From Phaseolus vulgaris (taxonomy: Eukaryota > Streptophyta > Magnoliopsida > Fabales > Fabaceae): a stretch of 64,000 nucleotides of DNA. A program made the position numbers and the translations under genes. The notes under the pieces are model-generated. The model was not told where the DNA came from. It saw only the letters and a program-made list of their open reading frames with translations, and did not search any database. Each line of letters begins with the position of its first letter. Position 1 is the first letter of the stretch. Positions 11,135 through 21,663 of the stretch are shown here, piece after piece. Location of the stretch: contig NC_023759.2 in the NCBI RefSeq assembly GCF_000499845.2, positions 23,713,067 to 23,777,066 on the forward strand, in the 5' to 3' direction.

Positions 11135-11829
11135 CGCCACCCTCGACCATCGCTTTATTCCTTTACGCTTGTTTTTAACCTTCTTTGATAAACATGTAAT
11201 TCTTTGAATTGTTTGCACTTTCGTTACAACTTTGGGTTTTTGCATGATTACTTTCGTGCCATTGAGATATAAAATTCCGCCTGTGTGATTTTACTTTCGT
11301 TCTTTGCCTTCACGTGCTTCGGTTGTTTTGCCTGTACTATACCCGTTTCTTTCACTGCGTTGGGCAGCCTTGTATGTCCGGGGAAGATCACGCGTCGATG
11401 CCCACGCCCATGGAGAGGCTTGCCTAATGGGGTCGTATCGTCCACGGGGTGTCTCTAACACCAAAGCGATCCGTCCCTTGATTCTTAGTGCCCGGCGCCC
11501 ACGCCTAAGGAGAGGCCTGCTACAGCAGCGCCGTATCGTCCCCGGGTGTCTAAAAACGCCGAGTGCTCTGGGGGGGGGGGGTCGTTCCCTCCATGGTCTT
11601 TCCTTCCCATAGGTATCGGGGAACAACCCTGCCATACTTCCATTTGCGTCGTTTGGCGCTCTAACCGCAATATTTAATTCTTCAAAACTTTGAAACTGTC
11701 CTCATCATTTATGTGCTTTTCGTAACCTACTTGCACCCTTTCTCTTCTCGCGAAGAGTTCTTCCAGTGTTCGTTCCCACCAGCGTTTTACCCTTGCCAAA
11801 ACTTCAAACCTCCCTGATTCTGTTCAAGA
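11135..11829 (+). other. Spacer of RT-C with GC-rich repeated motifs, no gene
   Basis: T-rich sequence (11135-11330), then a GC-rich block (about 11380-11640) with two related units (CCACGCCCATGGAGAGGC and CCACGCCTAAGGAGAGGC, each followed by a GTATCGTCC motif) and a run of about 12 G near 11570. The block CTCCATGGTCTTTCC...GTATCGGGGAAC (about 11589-11625) also occurs in the solo LTR at about 20260-20300, so part of this may be an LTR U3 remnant. No coding frame is convincing. Confidence 0.5.
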
Positions 11830-12074
11830 ATGTCTTCTCGTGCTAATCCCCCAGGGTCAACCCCAAGGACCTGTATACTTGGGCTTTGAGGGAGCTTCTT
11901 GACGAATGCTCCTGCTTACTCTCCACCAGGGCCATAAGGGAACACAAAGGGGATCCCTGCTCCTACAATCACCGTGCCTTCGCGAGGAGGCATGACGACG
12001 ACATTGTTGTGCTCCCTTGCACTCTAGGGGAGCCAGTATGTGGAGATGAACGGGCCAACGACGGGGTCCCCTTC
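11830..12074 (+). pseudogene. Second-type antisense gene, 5' part (split by RT-B)
   Basis: ATG at 11830 begins MSSRANPPGS, like MSTNPSSS of the copy at 26056. An indel near 11865 shifts the frame. After it come LRELLDECSCLLSTRA, DPCSYNHRAFARRHDDDIVV and PVCGDERANDGVPF, matching the N-terminal half of the PF04195-type domain. RT-B is inserted at 12074/12075 and the frame resumes at 27452 after the CCTTC duplication. Confidence 0.85.
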
Positions 12075-13029
12075 TGTACCGACCAGGTCATCGGGTGTGA
12101 TGATGTGGACAAGAGAAAGGTAGGTAGTCAAGAAGTCAACGTAGTCGTCGAATGTAAAAGCGGCATTCTGCAGCGTAAATAAGCGGTTATCGCCGAGATG
12201 TGTCACTGCCAAGATGGATCATCACCCATCGCCTAAGTAAGACATCGCCTGAGTAAGACATCGCCCGAAGAGTCAACCCGCATGACGTAAGCATTTCACA
12301 GAGAGGGGGCCCACACGATGGGATAACCCTAAGTTGGGTGGCGGCACTGTGGGTCCCTATGCATAGAATAAATGATCAAGTCGAAAGGGCACGTGGTAAT
12401 GCCCACGTGCTCACTAAAGGTATCCAGGGAAGGCTGCATGCATGACACGTGTTTAATTAGGGCACTCGAACAGTATGATGGCGCGATAAATACAACGCTC
12501 AAGTTAGAGCCCAAGGGGCCATAAGGTTATACATTGCACTCCAGATAAGGGAAGTCCATGGGCCAGATACGCTAAGATCCTAAAGATAGCGGCACAAGGA
12601 CCTTCTCCAAGGAACCCTAGATAATAGCAGGCAACGCAGAGGTAAACCCTAGTTTTCACCTATATATAGGGCACAAATAAGCCCTAGAGAGGTACGTTTT
12701 CTCACAGTTACACGAGTTTTAACCTAGTTCCCAGATAGACATACAGGGCACAAACCCTAATTGTTCTTGACGGCGCATCCGCTGAGAGTAGAAGACAATT
12801 AGGGCAACACAGTTTTAGCCATACAGTTTTCAGTCATTGAGATTATTATATAGTTTCTAGTTACTTTCGTGTTTCTCGCTAGCTGACTTGATCGTCGGAG
12901 TGCAAACGGCCGCGACGTTGCCCCTTTGTTCTTCTTTTTCAGGTACTGACAGACGAAGCAAAACAAAGGTGCCCTAGCTCGTTAGGACAAGCCGCGCATA
13001 AAGACGACCCAGGTCAACCGGCCGGAACA
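12075..13029 (+). repeat. RT-B 5' LTR
   Basis: 955 bp, TGTACCGACC to CCGGCCGGAACA. A TATA box, TATATATA, is at 12661-12668, followed by the probable R region. It shares termini and the CGGCCGCGA/TTCTTTTTCAGG block near U5 in general plan with the other Tat LTRs, but is a separate family from RT1/RT-A'. Left target duplication CCTTC is at 12070-12074. Confidence 0.95.
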
Positions 13030-13031
13030 TC

Positions 13032-13049
13032 TGGCGCCCACCGTGGGGC
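13032..13049 (+). promoter_or_regulatory. RT-B primer-binding site
   Basis: TGGCGCCCACCGTGGGGC begins two bases after the LTR. The same 17-18 bases lie at the matching place in RT-A', RT-C and RT-E. The form, starting TGG, is that of a tRNA 3' end complement. I do not assign the tRNA. Confidence 0.8.
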
Positions 13050-13132
13050 CGATATAAACATCGGTTCCACCACACAAGCTTTCAGTTCCAGATTCCAACA
13101 CTTAGATAAGTCGAGAGGATCCCCAGAGAGCC

Positions 13133-16100
13133 ATGGCCACCCGACCAGCACGCGCTAGGAGTGAAGAGATGACCCTACAACAGCTCATTGGCATGGTGCA
13201 CGGGCTACAAGACGCAGTGGCAGCCTCGAAAGTAGAACAGGAACGCATGCAGGCGGACCTCACAGCTTCTCAAGTAAGAAGTGAGGAACTCCACCGCACC
13301 AACGAGAAGTTACGTCATAGATGGCGTGGCAGAGACGAATCGGAGGCTGCATCCCCACCCAGGGAATTCACAACACCATTTTCACAGGCAATCTTGGAGA
13401 CGACAATTCCCAATACGTTCACAGGACCCAAAGCGACCTTCACGGGAATGGAGGATCCCGAAGCGCACCTCACGGCGTTCCATACACAGATGTTGCTGGT
13501 AGGTGGTTCGGACGCTGTTAGGTGCAAGCTTTTCATGAGCACCCTGACAGGGATGGCCATGGACTGGTTCATCAGCCTCCCAGAGGGCCACGTCACGTCC
13601 TTCGCCCAACTTTCACAATTATATAGAGAACAGTACCTAGCCAACAGAACTCCCGCCCCGGTCTCGTACGATCTTTTCGATGTCAAGCAGTTCCAAGGTG
13701 AAACCCTAAAGGAGTAAATAAGCCGCTTTGGGGCACAGGTGGTGAAAGTAGGTACCAAGGAGGAACCCATGATTGTGTACGTGTTCAAGAAGGGAGTGCG
13801 TCCCGGATCTTTCAGTAAAACGCTTAACCGCAGTCGCCCCAAAACCTTCGCTGAGATAAGGCGACAAGCGGTAGAACATATTTCCTCGGAAGGTGAAACG
13901 TATGAGAAATGTACAACCACTATGCCAGCGCGCCCCAAGGCACAGATACGCACGCAACCTGTTCGGGTTCACCAAGCTGTCACAGAAAGGAAACACTTTG
14001 AAAGGAAACGCGCTTACGAGCCACGAAGGACTCAACCTAAGAGTCGAGTAGAGGAAGGGAGAGAAGCAAGCAAGCCGCCAAGACACAACTTCGTGATGGA
14101 ACTCAAAGATCTGATTGCGATACCCAGCATAGCCGACAGGTTGAGGCCGCCGATTAAAAAGGTGCTAGGGCCTCGTAAGGAGTCGTGGTGCGAATTCCAC
14201 GAGGCATTCGGGTACCATATCAACAACTGTCTGGCATTTGGCTATCAGTTGGATGAGCTCGTGAAGAATGGCTTCCTGAAGGATTACTTGATGGAGAAAC
14301 AGGCGGGATGACCACCAGGCTCGCAACCAGGGGGCAGTGAGGGGCAGCAGCACGAGGCGCCCGTCCTCGGTGAAATCCACACCATAGCTGGTGGGTTCTC
14401 GGGTGGCAGGTGTACGGCGTCGCAGCGTAAGAAGTATGCGAGGTCCGTAATGTCAGTGGAAGTTTTCGAGGACCATTCGCCCGATGTGGACATCACGTTC
14501 ACTAAGGAAGACCTTAGGGATGTTGTGCCGCATGACAACGATCCCATTGTGATCTCGCTCGTCACGACAGGAAGAACGGTTCATCGGGTCTTGGTCGATC
14601 AAGGGAGCTCGGCAGACGTGATGTTCTGGCCGACCTTCGAAAGGCTACAACTATCCACAGACCAGTTGAGGCCATATGGGGGCTGCTTATACGGTTTTGC
14701 GGGTGATCAAGTCGAAGTCAGGGGATACATTGAGTTAAGAACAACGTTCACAGATGGGACCGCCTCGCGCACAGAGAAAATCAAATACCTTGTTGTGAAC
14801 GCCCCTTCAGCATATAACATCTTATTTGGAAGGCCAACACTCAATAGGATAGGAGCTGTACCCTCCATGAGACACATGAAGGTCAAATTACCTTCAATGG
14901 AAGGGGTGATCGTCACCATCCAATCTGACCAAGAGGAGGCAAAGAGATGTTACGAAAACAGCCTCAAGAATAGGCGATCAGTGTGCCATGTGACCACAAC
15001 ACCGCTTCTTGGTACGAAGAATGCGCAGGAAAGCCGACGGGCCATGGATGCGGCGACAGAGGGGACCGCCGAAGGCGACGTGGGTATGGACGTGACAGTG
15101 GAAGCAGCCACCAAGGGCGACGTAACAATGGGAGATGTCGAGCCGAAGCCTGAAAACAACGCTGGAGTAGAGGAAGAGGAAAGCTGCCCGGAAGCCGCCA
15201 GGGAATCAAGCATTGTGAGAGCATTGCTCGCTAGTGAGAGGAGGCCTCGCCCAGTTGGAGATTGGCTCGAGAGGGAGATCGGCGGTAAAACTTTCTAAGT
15301 TGGGGAAAACTTTAGACGACGAGACACAGGAACAGATCGCCAAGGTGATAGGCAGGCATCTGGACGCGTTCGCATGGTCTGCCTCGGATATGCCAGGAAT
15401 CGACCCCGATTTTTTATGTCATCGTCTAGCAATGGACCCTCAAGTCAGACCAGTCCGACAAAGAAGAAGAAAATTCAATGAAGAAAGGAGACAGGCGATC
15501 AGAGATGAAACGCAAAAACTCCTCGAGGCAGGCCACATCAAGGAGATACAGTATCCGGAATGGCTCGCCAATGTTGTATTGGTAAAGAAGAGAAATGGGA
15601 AATGGCGAATGTGTGTCGACTTCACAGATCTAAACAAAGCCTGTCCGAAGGATTCCTATCCTTTGCCAAGTATAGACGCCTTAGTGGACAGCGCAGCAGG
15701 GTGCAAGTTGTTGAGTTTCTTAGACGCGTTCTCGGGGTACAACCAAATTAAGATGCACCCCATGGACGAGGAAAAAACTGCCTTCATGACAGAGAAGTCG
15801 TGCTATTGCTACAAGGTGATGCCTTTTGGACTGAAGAACGCGGGAGCCACGTACCAGAGATTGATGGATAAAGTGCTTGCACCTATGCTTGGGAGGAACG
15901 TGCAAGCTTACGTTGACGATATGGTCGTAACATCCCTGGAAAAAAACCAGCATATAGCCAACTTAGAGGAGCTGTTCGTTACGATAGCCAAATACAAACT
16001 AAAGTTGAACCCTGAGAAATGCATTTTCGGCGTGGAAGCGGGAAAGTTCTTGGGTTTCCTTTTGACCGAAAGAGGGATCGAAGCAAACCCTGACAAGTGT

Positions 16101-18535
16101 GCGGCCATTTTGGCAATGAGGAGCCCTGCTACGGTGAAGGAGGTGCAGCAGCTCACGGGTCGGATGGCCGCCCTGTCGCGATTTGTGTCTGCCAGTGGAG
16201 AGAGGGGTCACCCATATTTCCAGTGCTTGAAAAGGAACAATAGGTTTTTCTGGACGAAGGAGTGCGAAGAGGCTTTCGTAAAACTCAAAGAGTACTTGGC
16301 AAGCCCGCCGGTTCTGTGCAAACCCCAAGTGGGAGCGCCCCTCAGGTTATACTTCGCCGTAACCGAGAAGGCGCTGAGTGCGGTGCTCGTCCAGGACCAA
16401 GATCAAATTCAAAAACCCGTTTGTTTTGTCAGCAAGGTGTTGCAGGGCCCAGAAGTGAGATATCAGGCTTTGGAGAAAGCAGCACTGGCAGTAGTGTTTT
16501 CAGCGAGGAGGTTGCGCCATTACTTCCAGAGTTTTACAGTGTTGGTGATGACCGACTTACCTATCCAGAAGGTTCTGAAGAAACCAGATGTGGCTGGAAG
16601 AATGGTAAAATGGGCGGTAGAGTTGTTGGAGTTCGACATCAAGTATGAGCCCCGGGGACCGATCAAGGGACAAATCTTCGCTGACTTTGTGGTCGAATTA
16701 TCTTCTGAAACAGTGCAAAGCGCCAGAGATGGTTTTCGTTGGGTGCTCTCAGTGGATGGATCCTCTAACCAGTTAGGCAGTGGGGCCGGGATAATTCTGG
16801 AAGGACCCAACGGCGTGTTGATAGAACAGTCCCTAAAGTTCGCCTTTAAAGCCAGCAACAACCAGGCGGAATACGAAGCTTTGATCGCTGGTGTTTTGTT
16901 GGCAAAGGAGATGGGAGCAAGAGTGCTGTTGGCCAAGAGCGATTCATTGCTAATCACAGGCCAAGTGACCGGCGAGTTCCAGGCTGAAGATCCGCAGATG
17001 GCAGCTTATCTGGAGTATGTGCAGGAGTTGAGGAAGTCTTTTGTTTCGTTCGAAGTAGTGCATGTGCCAAGAGAGCAGAACGCCCGAGCCGACTTGCTAG
17101 CAAAGCTCGCCAGTTCGGGCAAGGGGGCAGGCAGAGGACCGTCATACAAGAAACCCTGAAGACACCTCGAGCGTTCGTGGAGGACCACCAAGTTCTCCAA
17201 ATCTACAAGTTGAAGGAAGGGATGGCAAGGGGTCATAAGTCTCTATCTCAGGAGACCTTGAGGACGCCGAGGGTTAGAGCACATCCAGTGGGAGAGATAA
17301 AGATGACACAAGTTTGCGCCGTCCACGAGTCGGACACATGGATAACGCCATACCAGCGCTACATGGCAGATGGCGTACTCCCAATGGACCCGACGGAAGC
17401 TAGGAAGGTAAAAAAGAACTCCAGCAAGTTCACCCTCATCGATGGCGAGTTGTACAGGTTTGGGTTCACACACCCCCTCTTAGTATGTGTGCATGGAGAG
17501 AGGTGCACGAGAATTATGGCCGAGCTCCATGAAGGGATCTGCGGGAGTCACATCGGAGGTCGAGCCTTGGCAACAAGAACCATCCGTGCAGGTTATTATT
17601 GCCCAACAATGAGGGAAGACTGCAAGAGATATGCCCAACGTTGCAAGCAGTGCCAGGAGCACGCCGATTAGCACAAGGCGCCTCCGGAAGAGTTAAAATC
17701 AATCTACAGTCCCTGGCCTTTCCACACATGGGGAATCGATATCCTGGGACCCTTCCCATTGGCGATTAGGCAGATGAAGTATTTGGTTGAAGCAGAACCA
17801 GTAGCCCAGATCACAGCGCACAAAATTCAGAATTTCATATGGAAGAATATTGTGTATCGTTTCGGTGTGCCCAAGCGTTTGGTATCAGATAACAGGACTC
17901 AGTTCGCAAGTCACCTGCTGAAGAAGCTGTGCGAGGACGTTGGAACTCAACAGGTGTTCGCTTCTGTGGAGCATCCACAAACGAATGGGCAGGCGGAGTC
18001 GGCTAATCGGGTTTTACTAAGAGGTTTGAAGAGGAGATTGGAGAAGGCCAAAGGATCTTGGGCTGAGGAAGTTCCCCGTATAATATGGGCATACCACACC
18101 ACTGAACAGTCAGGAACCCACGAAACCCCGTTTAGCTTGGTGTACGGGTGCGATGCGATGATCCCAATTGAAATCCAGGAAAGCTCGCCGAGATTCCAAA
18201 ACTTCGTGGCAGAAGACTCGAATGCAGAAAGAAGGATGAACTTAGATTTGTTGGATGAGGTCAGGGAGGAGGCAAGGGTAAAGGCTGAAGCAATAAAGAG
18301 AAGAGTCGAGCGCAAGTACAATTCTAGGACAAGGCCAAGGCAGTTCAGAGATGGCGACCTGGTAATGAGGAAGGCCCACCTATACGAGATGCAGAATAAA
18401 TTGTCACCCAAATGGACGGGACCGTTTAGAATAACTGAAGCACTCGGGAACGGCGCCTATCGTTTGGAAACGCTGGAGGGAGGGGCGATTCCTCGCACTT
18501 GGAACGCTACCCATCTCAAGTTTTATTACAGTTGA
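13133..18535 (+). pseudogene. RT-B gag-pol polyprotein, multiply broken
   Basis: Starts MATRPARARSEEM at 13133. Gag runs to about 14310 with the retrotransposon-gag fold (AHLTAFHTQMLLVGGSDAV, MDWFISLPEGH) and the knuckle CEFHEAFGYHINNC; the protease has VDQGSSADVMF; RT has YVDD; two RNase H domains and integrase follow. Breaks: TAA at 13715-13717, TGA at 14309-14311, a 1-nt insertion near 15294-15296 (frame change), a frameshift near 17125, TAG at 17669-17671 in place of the Trp of the WHKAPPEEL motif, and a 30-bp in-frame loss after MKYLV (about 17787) in the integrase core. Asn-Gly after the second catalytic Asp is Asn-Arg. Not functional. Confidence 0.95.
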
Positions 18536-18579
18536 AGTATTGTAAGTAGCAGTTAACTCGAACAGTTGAGTGAAAACAG

Positions 18580-18642
18580 TTTTTTAAGGTGGCGCTCTTT
18601 TTCCCTGAGAAGGGTTTTTTAATGAGGCCACCCAATAAAGAA
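18580..18642 (+). promoter_or_regulatory. Conserved post-pol box with AATAAA (RT-B)
   Basis: GGCGCTCTTTTTCCCTGAGAAGGG, an A/T run, then GAGGCCACCCAATAAAG, with AATAAA at 18634-18639. Equivalent to the box after pol in the other elements, although RT-B LTRs are a different family. It is more conserved than the flanking DNA. Confidence 0.5.
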
Positions 18643-18824
18643 AAGTTCGAGTCTATCAAGTTTTCCCAGTTATTAAGTTTGCATGATTATCATTTTAAAT
18701 AGTCTATCAAGTTTTCCTAGTTATTGAGTTTGCCTGATTATGATTTTAAATTTTTTAAACAAAAGACTTAGTCGCCCTTGTGTAATTTAGGGCAGATTCA
18801 GATCGCATGCATTCAGTATAAAGT

Positions 18825-19065
18825 TTTTTAAAGTCCTCATCGCCGCTGGGCGATCAGAGACACAAGTTAAGTTGCAAACCCTCATCGCCAGTTGGCGATC
18901 GGAGGTGAAAGTTAAGTTTTAAGTCCTACTCGCCTAAAACGAGCATAGGGGAGAACAGAATGAAAAGTCCTACTCGCCTAGAGCGAGAATAGGCGAGAAC
19001 AGATTAAGAAGTCCTACTCGCCAAGAATGAGTATAGGCGAGAGTTCAGAGCAAGATGACAGGTAT
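18825..19065 (+). repeat. RT-B hairpin-repeat array, first block
   Basis: Five degenerate units, each opening with AAGTCCT or similar. Stems: ATCGCC/GGCGAT (about 18840), ATCGCCA/TGGCGAT (about 18892), CTCG/CGAG (about 18935), CTCGC/GCGAG (about 18973) and a weakened one near 19016. Outer pairs CCTA/TAGG or CCTC/GAGG close the hairpins. Confidence 0.75.
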
Positions 19066-21038
19066 GAGTTAAAATCCGGGCGCCTAGTCCTTGAGCAGGG
19101 GTTAAGGGATTCCTTCGGGACGCCCCCTCCTCAAGTATGAATAGCTAGCCCCGGTACCAGATGAGTTAAAATCCGGGCGCCTAGTCCTTGAGCAAGGGTT
19201 AAGGGATTCCTTTGGAACGCCCCCTCCTCAAGTATGAATAGCTAGCCCCGGTACCAGATGAGTTAAAATCCGGGCGCCTAGTCCTTGAGCAGGGGTTAAG
19301 GGATTTTGTTCCGTCCGGTTAACCGGGACGTCTTCGTGCACGACCTCAACCGTCAGCTAGGGACTCCTTCCCACTGGTTCTCTGTGGATTCCTGCAAAAA
19401 AGAGGACAAAGAGGCGCCCTAGCGGCCGTTTGCACTCCGACGCTCAAGTCAGCCAGCAAGAAACACCAAAACTGTTCACCTACGTCTCTGAGCACCGCGT
19501 ATGGCACTCTGAAGGTGGTAAAAAATAACTGTGTATTGTCTCCTTCAGGCAAAAATATTCCCCAGTCACTTGTACGTAACCTTGAAGCACGAGCAAGCAA
19601 CCAGAGAGTTCTCGTAAATTTGCCAAAAGTTCCAACCCCGTTTCCAACATTCCCCGCGCTATTTAAACCTCCCAAGCATTTAAAGCGCCTTAAAGCGCTT
19701 TTAATCACAAACGTAACGCACTCATTAAAGCGTTTAATTAGAAAACGTAGCGCATTTAAGACGTTGAAACGCTTGGGAGCCATCATAGTACCTGAACGCT
19801 CGAAACGGAAACTGTATTGAATGACTTTAATTACCTGGCACCTGACTAGAGGGTGTTTCTATTCTGACATGGCTGTCGTACACGTGGAGGGCCTCACGAC
19901 GGCATGACCCCATCTGGGGGCGTTTCTGCCCACCTGGGGACATTTCTACGTGTGAGTCCTCCTGCTTGGGAGTGCTACTGCGCTAGGGGTGACTTTTTGG
20001 GTGCCAACTCATGCCCCCAATTATCTAGTCACTTACTTTGAGAGCGTATCTGCCTTCCTCTCATACCCTGCACCCGGTTACCCTGGGCGTGACCTTCCTC
20101 TTGGGTCGTATCTGTCCTGAAGGCGTCTCTGGGCGGCAGGGGTACCTCACGAGTCAGGCTGCCCTACACTGATGCTTTCACTATGGCCTTGAAGCCACCT
20201 TTTCCTTCTCTTTATCGCTGCCCCGTGCTATCGGGACCTGAGGCCTTCCCACGGCGTCGCTCCCTCCATGGTCTTTCCTACCCATGGGTATCGGGGAACC
20301 ACATTGTGATTGCCTTGTTTCAGCACTATTTGATCTGGCGACGCCCTGGTTGGGCGACGCCTTCACCTAGGCGACGCCTTGCCTTGGCGACGCTTCCTCT
20401 TGGCGTCTCTCCACCTAGGCGACGCCTTGCGTTGACTTTGACTCTCCAGCCGTTGACTTTGACCTTGACTTAGTCAATGCCCGGATACGGGACGGTACAG
20501 ATTCCTTCGGGACGCCCCCTCCTCAAGTATGAATAGCTAGCCCCGGTACCAGATGAGTTAAAATCCGGGCGCCTAGTCCTTGAGCAGGGGTTAAGGGATT
20601 CCTTCGGGACGCCCCCTCCTCAAGTATGAATAGCTAGCCCCGGTACCAAATGAGTTAAAATCTGGGCGCCTAGTCCTTGAGCAGGGGTTAAGGGATTCCT
20701 TCGGGACGCCCCCTCCTCAAGTATGAATAGCTAGCCCCGGTACCAGATGAGTTAAAATCCGGGCGCCTAGTCCTTGAGCAGGGGTTAAGGGATTCCTTCG
20801 GGAGGCCCCCTCCTCAAGTATGAATAGCTAGCCCCGGTACCAGATGAGTTAAAATCCGGGCGCTTAGTCCTTGAGCAGGGGTTAAGGGATTCCTTCGGGA
20901 AGCCCCCTCCTCAAGTATGAATAGCTAGCCCCGGTACCAGATGAGTTAAAATCCGGGCGCTTAGTCCTTGGGCAGGTGTTAAAGGATTCCTTCGGGACGC
21001 CCCCTCCTCATGTATGAATAGCTAGCCCCGGTACCAGA
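19066..21038 (+). repeat. 97-bp tandem array (about eight units), interrupted by a solo LTR
   Basis: Units start at 19066, 19163 and 19260 (cut at 19306), then 20555, 20652, 20749, 20846 and 20943, nearly identical. Each folds into one long nested hairpin. In unit 1 the pairs are CCGGG (19076-19080) with CCCGG (19150-19154), CTAG (19084) with CTAG (19145), CTTGAG (19090) with CTCAAG (19130), and AGGGG (19097) with CCCCT (19124). This looks like an emerging satellite inside an element. Confidence 0.92.
19307..20499 (-). mobile_element. Solo LTR (RT-C family) in the 97-bp array
   Basis: 1193 bp running from TGTTCCGTCC to GACGGTACA on the plus strand. Both ends and about 600 bp match the RT-C LTR at 45940-46542 in the same inverted orientation. 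Flanks are GATTT (19302-19306) and GATTC (20500-20504), a target duplication with one change. No internal element sequence remains, so it is a solo LTR left by recombination. It has about 590 bp of U3 absent from the RT-C LTR, including GGCGACGCC repeats (about 20337-20435). Confidence 0.9.
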
Positions 21039-21260
21039 GAAAGTCCTCCTCACCCTCGAGTGAGTTCAGGCAAGATGAGATTAAAAGTCCTCAGTGCATC
21101 CAGGGAAAAGGTAGCCCCTGGGCAAGTTGAGACACCAGATAAAGTCCTTCTCGCCGTCGAGCGAGTTCAGGCCAGATAAAGTCCTTCTCACCTCAGAGTG
21201 AGTTCAGGCAAGAACAGAATAACGAGACCTCTTTGCATAAGCAAATTGAGGAAAGTTCGA
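21039..21260 (+). repeat. RT-B hairpin-repeat array, second block
   Basis: Units of about 40 bp with stems CTCAC/GTGAG (21049-21053 with 21060-21064), CTCGC/GCGAG (about 21150), CTCAC/GTGAG (21187-21191 with 21198-21202) and TTTGC/GCAAA (about 21229-21242). Two G-C to A-T paired changes are seen against the common form. Confidence 0.75.
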
Positions 21261-21660
21261 AAGTCCTCAGTGCAGAATCAGGCCAGCCCAGTTTAGGCGA
21301 TGACCTGGAAATGCACATGTCACTTGGCAGATCGGGCAAGCGAGATTTCAGATACTAAAAATGACTCTCGCCTACTGGTCAGTAAGTAATTTCGTGTCAA
21401 ATGTTATTGCTATAGACTAACCGTTTGTTTAAAATAAGTTGATCGCCAGAAAATTAAACATCAGTTTGTGCTAAGTTAATTGGGTTGAGTGAGAGCCCAC
21501 CAAATTATCAGGCGATCGCACAACAGGTAAAAGATAAACCATGAGCATAAGTTAACACGGTCCGAAGAAAAGAAGTCATTACAAACAGATTCGTTGCACA
21601 TAGACAGAGGTCGAATATGTAAGTCTTTCAGAATGTTTCTAAAGAAAACGTCAAATGAAA
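21261..21660 (+). other. RT-B spacer, no gene
   Basis: Spacer between the repeat array and the end of the antisense gene. It contains scattered GGCGAT words like those of the LTRs, but I see no reading frame or structure that I can name. Confidence 0.5.
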
Positions 21661-21663
21661 AAA

